Assembly: GCA_946811185.2 (NCBI GenBank)
Contig: OX328105.1
Span: 48,732,845 to 48,796,844, forward strand
Length of the DNA stretch: 64,000 nucleotides
DNA from: Hippopus hippopus
Taxonomy: Eukaryota > Mollusca > Bivalvia > Cardiida > Cardiidae
Direction of reading: 5' to 3'
Shown here: positions 10,801 through 22,800 of the stretch, in pieces
How the letters are laid out: every line of letters begins with the position of its first letter
Numbering within the stretch: the stretch's first letter is position 1
Notes under the pieces: generated by a model
What the model saw: the letters and a program-made list of their open reading frames with translations, nothing else
Databases searched by the model: none
What the model was told of the DNA's origin: nothing
Position numbers and translations under genes: made by a program

Positions 10801-13800
10801 CGATTTCTCTCTTTGATAGAGTAGAAAACATTGTGGGAAAAGGAGAAAATGATGGTCACCAGCATTTTCTTCTTTTCCCACAATGTTTTCAAAAGCCTTT
10901 CTTTCAGGGTCATTAAAAGTCGGGATTATGTGGTAAAGGGTTAAGAGATTTAGATCTAGAAACCTCAAAAAAAAAAATGGTCAAGGAATTCTGTACCATA
11001 TAAAACAAATCTAGTCAAAACACACTTTTTTAGACTCAAAGACCAAGATAAATCTATGTGGCTTGTAACACGTGAAAAGGGGCATTCTGACATTTGCGTA
11101 ATGTGTCATCTCGGATCAGCCTGCGCAGTTTGCGCAGGCTGATCCGAGACGGCACTTTACGACTACATTAGATTTTGTGCTATAGAAGACTTGGGCAAAA
11201 CAGAAAATTAAATAAAAACGGAAAGTGTCGTTTCGGATTAGCCTGCACGGAATGTGCAGGCTGATCCGAGACGACACTTTACGTAAATGTCCGAATGCCC
11301 CTTTTCGTGTGTTGCAGATAATGTCAAAGATGGCAAATACCTACCCCAGATACCTAACTTGATGTTTCACAATTTCTAAGTCAAACAACCTGCTTTTCTT
11401 ACCATCATTGGGCTAAAAACGAAAAAAGTAGCATGCATAGTGTGAAACTAAACACTCTAAATACCATTCAAGTTCTAAAAATTTGAATTTGAAGTGTCTT
11501 ACAGGCTAAGATGACATGGATCAAACAGTACACTCCAGTGTCATAACTGAAACTTTGGGTCATTTATGTAGTCTGGATATTTAACTCTTAGGCTGCTAAG
11601 CGCAACTAACTGACCTTTTGCGGACAGTGTAGATAAATATCAGACTGCACAGAACGTGCAGCCTGATCTTGGATCTACACTGTCCGATAAGGAGATATTT
11701 TTCTCCAAAACATAAGTTTGAAGCAGCATAGTGCGGGTCTTTACTATCGGCTTGAAAGTTTCATTTAAGTTATTTAGCAGGATAAGGGTTAATTCTGTAA
11801 CAGATGGCCTTTGAAAATATCGCTGGTAAAATAGGAATCACACCGAAGATTTTTTTGCCTCTATGTTGAGATAGAAACAAATTCTTAACAGTCTTTCCTC
11901 TACTTGTGTTCAATTATCTTCAAATAAACAACAGTCCGCAAATTGCTTATGAAAACAACTGCAAGAGGAAAATTACAAACAGTAAATCCTGTCTGAATGG
12001 CCATCTCTATTAAGCAAGCAAGCTGCCATGTTGAGCAAGCATTATGTAAGTTCCAAAAGAAAGTAAGTATGTACCTGCACTAAGCAAGCAACTCTACTTA
12101 GGCAAGCACATTTTGACTGTCCCTGAAGCCACTTTCACAATTACCTTGTGACCAGTTTACCACAGCCTGTAACACTTTTTTAGCAGTGGTGCATAACCAC
12201 TTCTATGGTGTCTTGCCAGCAGCCATAGTCATTGCATAGCCATAAGGAGTTGCAACCAATAGTATTACAGTTTTGGACATGTTCAAAATTCTAACATAAA
12301 TGAATGCGATCAAAATACTTGCACTTGATTGCACTAACTGTCCTATGACAAACCAGTGCATGACAAGACATACAAGCTTTCCTGATTTGGATATTTTACT
12401 TGATCCTTTAGACGTATTGCAACAATCATACTTTTATATAAGAATCTCCTGCTACCATTTGTGCATTCCGTTACGTTTTGAATGCAAATACTGCACTGTC
12501 ATTACACAATTAGCATCACCTTGTACAACATTGTACTACCATTGTACAAATTTAAAAGACCCTATACCAGTTTTCTAAAGAGAAAACCAGTCAGCTACTA
12601 AAAGACCTCTGGCCCTTTTTTAATGAAACTTGAAGCCGCTGTCACTTTCTACTTTTTGCTCTGTGTTTGTTGCCTTTTTTAACAATACTTTGTTTGTTCT
12701 TGGAATTCAGTGTTGATCTGACAAGATCCATATTTGGGTGGGTATAAATCTTCAGCTGATTGCGTGACTTCAGCTGATTGCGTGATCTCATAATCGTGCG
12801 ACTATTCCAATCCTAATACAGACCAACCCACAGTGTTGAAACAAATTGTATGACATTGCCATCAGTCCCACCAGTTGTATGATTGACGTCACACCAGTTG
12901 CAGTTACTTGTACAACACAGACAGGTAAACATAGGATTGTTTGCATGAGCATAAGTGCCTTTCTCTTGCAAGGGTCACTTCACTTGCTCTAGTTCAACAA
13001 CTTCTGTTGCATTTGTGAAAGTTTTCTGCAATCCATTGCAAGAGCAGCTTTTTGCAGTGGAACATGCTTACCAAATTGTGGCAAATAGTTGCATTTCAAT
13101 TGTAAAAGGGACTTTAGGTGCTTGCTTAATACAGGTTGGACTTATGATTCATTTTCATCCGATTTCAAAATCATTCAGATCTAAAGTTATAGTTAAAATA
13201 ACCCATGTCTCCATATCACACAAAAGAAAAATAAGAAACAAAGGTGAATAACATGTGAATCAAACCATGCAGGTAAAAGCATATTGTTTAACTCTTTACC
13301 AAATAACAAAAATTTAGACTGGTCTAAATTCAAAGCATGTGCAGACGACAACTTAAGTGTGGCTTAAATGGTGAGAGATGTCTTTGTAAGGATAAAAAAC
13401 ATTTTGGGAAAAGGAGAAAATGCTGGTTACCAGCATTTTCTCCTTTTCCCACAATGTTTTCAAAAGGCTTTCTTCCTTCAGGGTCGTTAAAACTCTGGAT
13501 TGTGTGGTAAAGGGTTAAATGTCTTAACATTTTACCAAGTAATCCAGAGTTCTAACAAGTGAATAAGTGAAAATGCTGGTAATCAGCATCTTTCCAACAA
13601 ATTGTTCTACCCTTTCAAAGACAAATACCATTAAAGAGCCACACATACCATTTGCAAATGTTTTCAATTTGGACATATCTGAAATGTTTATGCCTGGTAA
13701 AAGGTCACCTCTTTAAAAAGCAACAAATTGCAGACTTGTCTGAACTGAAGGCATTTGCAGACAACAAATTAAATGTGGCACAAGATGGAATTTGTCCTTT

Positions 13801-16800
13801 ATAGGACAGACAACATTGTGGGAAAAGGAGAAAATGCTGGTAATCAACATTTTCTCCTTTTCCCACAATGTTTTACAAAAGCCTTCTTTCTGAAGGTCGT
13901 TAGAACTCTGGATTAGGCTGTAAAGGATTATCGCATACAATGCCATTTTACATATTGATCCTTTACTTAAAAAGTCATCTTAATTAACTCTTTACCACAA
14001 ATCACGACCCTGGTAGATTAGACTTTTGAAAACATTGTGAGAAAAGGAGAAAATGCTGGTAACAGTATTGTCTCCTTTCTCCACAATATTTTCTATCCTA
14101 TCAAAGAGAGAAATCATCATTTTAGCAATACTTAATTTGTCGTCTGCAAATGCTTTCAATTTGGTCTTGTCCAAAAATTTGTCGTTTGGTAAATACTTAA
14201 GACACACCACTTAACCCTACAAGCGCCCAAACAGACATTTCCATTTTAGGGAAAAGAGCATGATAAAAGCAATGTCAAGGTTGCTATTGTCCAAAATGTC
14301 TCAGCAAAGCGAACAGTGTAGATCAAACATCAAACTGCGAATTTTGTCCAGTCAGATCTTAATCTATACTGGCTACAAAGGCAACTATAGTCAATAAAGA
14401 GGTTTAAAGGGTAAGGTGGCATTCAAATGAGGTATATGGAAGGATAGAAGTATGTTTCTTCGGAATGAGATGGAAAAAATTGTACAAAAAGTGGCAAATA
14501 ATGTAAGCAATTGCTCTGTTTCTAGGGTCCTGCATAGTTCAGCTGTAAAGTGTGAGACTCGCAATGTTGAATCGGGGTTCAAGCCCAACTTGAAGCATGG
14601 GTTTTTGGCTGGAGGGTCGATGGGTGCGGCACTTCAGAGCCCTAGCCTAGTAATAGTGAAACCCAGGACATACAAGAATATGTGAGCTGTTACTGTGATA
14701 CGGCTGAAACAATGTTGAAAGGGGCATAAAAAACCATTCCTTGCTCTTTTCCACCAAAACATAGCAAGGACATTATTAGTTGTACGGTCAGGTGGCAGGG
14801 GACTTGGAAACTTGTTCACGGCTGTGGAGAATAATGTCGCCCTGATCCGAAGGCGAGATGGCGACATTATTCTCCACAGCCGTGAACAAGTTTCCAAGTC
14901 CCCTGCCACCTGTCCGTACAACGAATTTATTATACTGCCAAGTTTTACCATTCCAACGTGTGTTAAGCGAATTTACCTGGCTTTTTGGTTTAAAAAATTG
15001 AGTACGCTGACGAGGTAGAATTACCCTTCTTAGTGCCCCAATTCAATGAAAACTGACGTCACTGGGAACTGACGTCACTGAAACCTTGGATATACGTGCT
15101 AAAACGTGCAGCTTGGCGCATAATCTTGATGTTAATCTTGATCGACGTGGCCAATTTGGATGTTGTGTTGAAAGTGTAGTCATGTCTACGGGGCTCCCGA
15201 AAGGGAAACTGCTTTTACGTGGGTTTTGCCAGTGGACATGATATATATGTTCGGGGCATATTATCCAATCAGATCACGAGAAATTTCTTTGCAGTATAAT
15301 AAAAAAGTATTTGCTTCTGAGTTAAGCCTTTACTACATAATCCCGATTTTTAACTTCCCCAAGGAAAAGGGCTTTTGAAAACATTGTGTGAAAATGTAGC
15401 CAGTATTTTCTCCTTTTCTCACAATGTTATTGCCTTTTCACAGACAAATTTAATCCTTTAATGACCCTGAGGAGAGAGACTTTTGAAAACATTGTAGGAA
15501 AAGGAGAAAATGTTGGTAACCAACATTTTCTCCTTTTCCCATAATGTTTTCTACTCTTTCGGAGACAAATCTTATTATCAGGCAGGCATTTAATTTGTTG
15601 TCTGCAAATGCTTCAAATTTAGATGTGTTTGAATTCTTTTCATCTAGTAAAGGGTTAATTTATACACCAATTAATTTGTCATCTGCAAATGCTTTCAGTT
15701 TGGACCAAACTAGAGCTTTTGATTTGGACAAGTCCTTGCTTTTGCCATTTGGGGACGGGTTAACCTAAAGATGTACGGAGATCATTGGTTTTATTCATAT
15801 CAAATACACAGGGTGCAATTTGATACAAGTCTATTAATTCAGTAGCAGGCACCAATATTCTGGACTCTTTATATTAAAAACATTTGCAAACAACTAACCA
15901 GATGTGGCTTAAATTATAGTATTTGTCTTTGAGAAAGGTAGAAAACTTTGTTGGTAAATGGAGTAAAATGCCAATCACCAGCATTTTCTCCCTTTCCAAC
16001 CATGTTTTCAAAACCTTCCTCTTGGTCATAAAAATACCAGATAGTTTTGTAAGGGTACATCATTTTGTCTGATACTATACCTTGATGCATCTAATGTAGT
16101 TTGGATTCTTGGACAGCAAGTTCTTCATCAATTCCTGCACTGATATCTGCATAAAGAAAGAATTTTTGATGCAATACTGAACATCTGTTATGTATACTTT
16201 CGAGTCAAAATGTAGAAATAGCCACTGGAACCTTATTTAACAACCATTCTCTTGTATTTTTGTTACAATTCTCAAGAATTTTCTCAATTCCATCCCTCAC
16301 ACCATTTCTGATTGGCTAATACAAATGGTTAAGCCAATCGGAAACTGTGCTACAGTCTAAATTTATTGGAATACTCATCTAGAATGGTTGCATACTGGCT
16401 CAGAACTCAAACTGTTCCTCATAATTTTGCTCTCTTTCTTAACTCTTTACTAAACGACAAAATTTTAGACTTGTCCAAATTGAAAGCATTTGCAGACAAC
16501 AATATAAATGTAACTGAAAAATTGAAACTTGTTCTGGGAAGGGTAGAAAACATTGTGGTAAAAGGAGAAAATGCTGGTTACCAGCATTTTCTCCTTTTAC
16601 CACAATGTTTTCAAAAGGCTTCTTTCTTGGGGTCGTTAGAAGTCGGGATAGTGTGGTAAAGGGTTAACTCTTTACCACTGGACAACACTTTGGACTTGAC
16701 AAAATTGAAAGCATTTGCAGATGATCAATTATACTAAATATACTGTATAAATATCATTCTATCATGATGTAGTCATGATAACTGGATACTTACTTACTGT

Positions 16801-19800
16801 TAAAAGAGACTGAGAGCTTGTTGGTACAATGCAAATGTAGGTTAGAGTGGTTGCCTCATATGGCCACAGGGCTCAGTTTTTTTGTGTGAAATTATCCTTC
16901 ATATATTCTTTGAAAAATGTGAAAAACCACAAAATATCATTGCTACATGTAAATTGTTCAACTCTTCATCAGACAATCCGGTCTTTTAACAACCCCTAGG
17001 AAGAAGTCATACAAAAGCATTGTGGGAAACAAAGAAAATGCTGGTGACCAACATTTTCTCTATTTCCTGCAATGCTTTCTACCCTTTCAAAGATGATTCA
17101 TTTAGTTCACATTATCATTTATCGTCTGCAAGTCTTTTCAATGTTGACCAGACTAAATTTTTGCCCTTTGGCAAAAATTAAACCAACAGGCACACGGTTG
17201 GCAGGGAACCAGGTATGTAAGTCATACCATCTCGCTTGAAGGATGTGCATAAACTAGAGGCGCTTGAGCGCCTGTATCGCTCCACAGGCCTGATATTTCT
17301 ATAATGGCGAAAGGAAGTTTTTAACAATTATCATTCAATCCTGCATTTTAGCTCACTGAAGAAACAATTTGGTAGAAAACCACCATAGGAACTTACCTGC
17401 AAAACAACAATGAAATCCAATGAATAGTTTTAGAGAAGAAATTTTTCAAAGATTTTACTTTATACCATAAAATGAGTCTCCCATAAAAGCCATGTTTTTT
17501 GACAGATCTTTTTTTTTTTAAGGAATTCTGTAAACCTGTATCTAAGGAACATTCCTGCAAAATAATAATGCTATCCAAATAGCGGTTTGGGAGGAGAAGA
17601 TTTTTAAAGGTTTTTTACTTTGGTTGCCATGGCAACCAGAATTCTTCATGGAACACAATTATTTGAAGGAATTTGAAAGAGGACCACCAAAGGAACATTC
17701 CTGTGAAATTTGGTAAAAATCCAGTCAATAGTTTCTGAGGAGAAGTTTTTTAAAGAAAAAGTTTACGGACGCACGCACGGACGAACGGACCAACGGACCA
17801 ACGAACGGACGGACGGACGCACGACGGACACAACGCCATGACAATTGCTCGCTGGCCTTCGGCCAGTGGAGCTAAAAACTAACCTTGAACTGGGAACCAG
17901 CTGTTGGTGGTCTCTTCAGGGATTTTTGTTTAGGGTTTCCTGCAAAACAGTGATATACTCATCATGCCAACTATTCAAACTGACCAAACCAAACCACTTT
18001 ATAGGAAATAAATTGTAGCAGTTTGAAGCCATCACAGTTTATGATGAACAGCCTATTTGAAACTTTACCAAACAATCCCTGTTTTAACTCTTCACCAGAC
18101 CATTTTAGACTTGTCCAAATCGAAAGTATTCCCAGCCAACATGATAAATGTGCTCAAAAAATGAACTATTGTCTATGGTGGGAAAATATTAAGGAAAAAA
18201 ATGAAAATGCCTTTGAAAACATCGTGTGAAAAGGAGAAAATGCTGGTAACCAGCATTTTCTCCTTTCCTCTCAATTTTTCTACCCTTCCAAAGACAAATT
18301 TCAATTTTGAATTACATTTACTGGGTCATCTGCAAATGTTTTAAATTTTGACAAGTCTAACATTTTATCGTTTGGTAAAGAGTTTACTGGTACTTCATAC
18401 TGATCATCCATTTTCTACATAGATATTTTCCAAGTTGTCTGCTATATCATTAGTTAAGGAGGTAATGACAAACCAAACCAACCTATATTATACATTATGC
18501 CCTGTAAAGGTAAGAAACAGGCTATACATGATGGGAAAAAAAAATTGATGGGAAAAAAAAATGTCTACGTTATAATTATAAGCTCTCCAAAATAATAATT
18601 ATATACATACTGGCAATAAATGAAAAGTAATTGGCCAATGATACTGATAGGTGATACTTCAGCATGATATTGAAAAATTCAACAAATATAGCATAGATTT
18701 AATTTTTGAGCATTCTGCGATAAAATTGCTTTGACTCTTTACCACACAATCCCGAGTTTAAACAACCCTAAAAAGGGAGGCTTTTGTGAGAAAGGAGAAA
18801 ATACTAGTAACTTTTTGCTCTTAGTAAATTTTCTGTTTGTCAAAGAACATTCTACCTCAGGATTCAATCAGTTGTTCAACAAAATGGATATTATGAATAC
18901 ATACTTAAAGAGCAAATCAACAAGTTTCAGATATGGTTAATTTTCAAATCTACAATTATCAAATGGTAACCTGGTAATGTTGTAATTAGAAAAAAAAATT
19001 AGTAAAAGTACTTTTTTTCAATTCATATTTCTGCTTATTAATTTTTATTGCATCGCTTATCTCCCTTACTTATTGTTGCGTCCCTTGATTTGTGACGTCA
19101 TAGGAGAGCTTGTTTCAATATGGACGTTGTTTACGATAGTGAACTGAGCGATATTGAAGACGAAGAAATAGACGATTCTGGGCCAGTAAGGCCGTACATG
19201 TACGAGCAAATTTTTTAAGAAACTTATTAAGTTTCTGGTGATGAGGATAAAAGTAACTTTTTTAAAATGACGATGTTGTGCCGGACTTTTCAACGTGTTG
19301 AGTATCGGGCGCTATTGAAGTACGTCTATTACGGGGCGATGGCGAACATGGCTTACAGAAATAATATTCTATACATGATAGAATTAAGTGTATGGCATAA
19401 ACTTTGTTTCACGCGAAGCATTTTCAGTAGATTAACGGGTGGAATTAAAAAAAAAAAGAAAAGACGGTTTCAAGACAGTTCCACGACAAGACAGTTCCCC
19501 GACACTTCAGTTTAATGTCAAATAACCTTTTTCTTGACTTTTACGATTGATAATCGTGAGATGTTAGTTATCATTATTTGTTAATGGGTCCTTGTTGATA
19601 TTTGTACCTTGTAAAGAATTCTGTAAACATTGACGGGTACAAGTTTATTCTCTCATGGGTGAAGGGTTCCACAATAGATCACGATTTTCATGAGAATAAG
19701 AATATTTTGAAATGCTGTTAAACAGCAATAAATTTGATAAAAGAATATGTTTCGAGATTATTAAGAGTTAATTCTCAAAATTATTTTGAAAATTATTTTA

Positions 19801-22800
19801 GTTGTATTTCTCACCATACAGAAATACATGAACATCAGAGAGAGGGAGAGGGGATCTACCTATGTGAAATACTTTTTTGTGTTTACCTTGTCCACATGAT
19901 CCATTCAACGCAAAAATTTATCATACATGTATGTATAGCTATTGTATGTTCCATATAGAGCTTCTCTGTGAAAGTCTTAAACTCTGAATTGTAAGCCGTG
20001 GGAAAGGATAGTGTAAATTTGTTCACTTCTTGTTTGTCTTATTGCAAATTGTTACAATTTGGGCAAGTCTCAAATTGGTCTACTAGGGTCTGAGCGGTTA
20101 ATACTGACATTCCGGTCAAATTCCAGTATAGACGACTTCAGATTCATTGTAAAAACATAGAAAGAGCTGGTAACTATCAGTTGGTCCTTTATCCACAATA
20201 TTTTCTATTTTTAACTCTTTACCAAACAACAAAATATTAAACAGGTCCAAACTGAAATCACTTGCAGACGACAAAATAATGTTAAATATTTCAAATATTG
20301 AAATTTGTTTCCAGCAGAGTAGAAAACTTGTGGTAAAAGGAGAAAATGCTGGCTACCAGCATTATCTCCTTTTCCTACAATGTTTTTAAAAGGCTTCTGT
20401 CTCAGGGTCGTAAAAACTAGGGATTGATTGGTAAAGGGTTAAATATAAATCCCACACATTGGGCACGAGTTCTGGTTTAGTTCCCAGGAAGCAGTATCTG
20501 AAGAGATTAGTACGAGGTGTATGAACTTGTTTCTCAAGAGATGTAAAATACATGTTTAAATTGTTACCAAACGTCAAATTTATTGACTCAACCAAATTGA
20601 AAGCATTCGGAGTCAACAAATTAAATTTTACTCACATGTTTGGACTTGTCTTTAATGGGGTAGAAAACATTGTAGAAAAAGGAGAAAATACTGGTTACCA
20701 GCATTTTCTCCTTTACCTACAATGTTTTCAAGAGGTTTTTCTTTCTTCACCAGGGTCGTTAAAACAAAGGATTGTTTGGTAAAGGGTTAAACTAAGTTAA
20801 ACTAAATTCCAATAAACAGTCACATTTTATCGGTCATATTTAAATGCTGTGGATTTGAAATATTCTAATTTTTTATCATTTTGGTTAGGGTTGGGCTAGA
20901 CCCTTACACAGACGGCAAAACTTTAGACTTGTCCACTCCACACCGAAAGTATTTGCAGACCACAGATCAAATGTGGCCTTGACAATAGGTTTGAGGGTAG
21001 AAAATATTGTAGGAAAAGAAGATAACTCTGGGTATCAGGACTTATTCCTTTTTTCACCCTGTCCTCAAAAGCCTTCTCCATTAGGGTGGTTGAAGACTAG
21101 AATTTTGAGGTAAAAGGTAAAAGAATTGGTGTGTGAGCCTGGTTAAAAACATTCTGTTTCCTAATTTAAAAAAAAAATGTGTTACTTTTATTTTCCTCAC
21201 TTTTGTCTGATTATCAGAGAAAATGACCTGTGTCAAATGTGCAATTTCAGAATTTTCATACTAACATGTTCAAAACATTTTTCTCGGTAGCCTGTCTAGA
21301 AGACATAATATGGATAGGAACAAGGAAATATCCACAAATCAAAATTGTATAGATATAATTCAAAATTTGTTCAAAATGCGTGTAAGTTGTCAAATAATTT
21401 TTAAGAGTGAAATGTCAAAGAGAAGCAGTGTATGGGATAAAAGCTGTAACATGGGTTTACTGTCACCAACAAACATTACAGTGTAAAGGGGTGAGATATG
21501 CAAATGTTAAGTAACCATTTCCTGTATTGTTTCAACTGGTCCGTGATGGATTAACATTTATGACCATGACTAGGGGTAGCCAGATACTGACTTAACCCTT
21601 TACCATACAAACCCTAGATCTAGTTTCCAATACCCAAAGAAAGAGTGTTTGAAAAACAGTGTGGGAAGAAAATGATGTTTGCTGTTCAAAGAATGATTAT
21701 TATCCCTTGAAAGTTTACATCATTTGAACAATGTCGACTTTGTTATTTGCAAAATTTATGTTATGAATTTGGATGAATCTATAATTTTGTTAAATGTTGA
21801 AATCATTTGGAAAAGGGAGAAAACGGTAGCAATTTCTCCTTTGTCCAGAATGAAGCGATAATGTAGAAAAGGGTAAAATAGTACGAATAACAATTCATGT
21901 ATTCCAATTTCTAGAAAAAAAAAAGAAATTACCTACTTCATGTTGGATTTTCGTTTGGAAACTGCCGTTGCGGAATATCTGTCTTTCGGAGTTTCGGTTC
22001 AAGGCCTATCTCATTTCGACTCGGAGTTTAGAATAATGTCAGCACAGCGTCAGGTTTTAACTGCAGCCTAAAATTCCTATAACCAACTTCTTTCGCGAGT
22101 TTTGGACTTATTAAGAACTGACTGTCATCGAAGTATTTCAGACACAATTTCGAATGAACCGATGGCAAAAAATATGTCTCTACTGTCCGGCCCCGGTTTA
22201 AAAGTTGAATCCATAGTTTCCTCCTTTTTAACTCCTTCGGAAATTTGAACATACTAATTCTATGAGTTCCCGAATCGACGTTGCAGCCATAGGCTGCACA
22301 ATTTACCATTTTTTCGGCTCAATTCTCAGTTAACACTCAGATATCTGCATACAATCATCCGCGTTCCTACTGTATGTCTACTGACGGTAAACACAGACTC
22401 ACTCGACAATGACATCACACATGCACGGGAGATAAGCGAATCAGGGGAAGTAAGCCATGTACCATTTTTAGGGCCGTATATCAGCATGACAATTCGGCCG
22501 TGGTTTATGGCATGTTACAGGGTGGTATTTATGAAAAATGGCGGACACATGTTTAACTGACATCATTTGCAGCTGATTAAAGGAAAAAAACAGTATGGTC
22601 AAAATATTTTAGGATTTGCCCTTTAAGTGATAACTTGCTTGGAGTAATGTATCACAAGATACATTAACACTTTACCACACAATCACGATATTTAACGACC
22701 CCCAATGAAAAGGACTTTTAAAAACTTAGTGGGAAAAGAAGAAAAGGTTGGTAACCACCATTTTCTCCTTTTCCCACAATGTTTTTTACCACTTCCAAGA

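Noticed and set aside
12300..12578. 92-codon ORF with several Cys as a secreted peptide
   Set aside because: No signal peptide and no regular Cys spacing; composition is like translated AT-rich DNA.
16366..16659. ORF of 97 codons and about 30 similar ORFs as a family of small genes
   Set aside because: They are translations of PalM copies. No common start codon or upstream signal; the similarity comes from the repeat itself.
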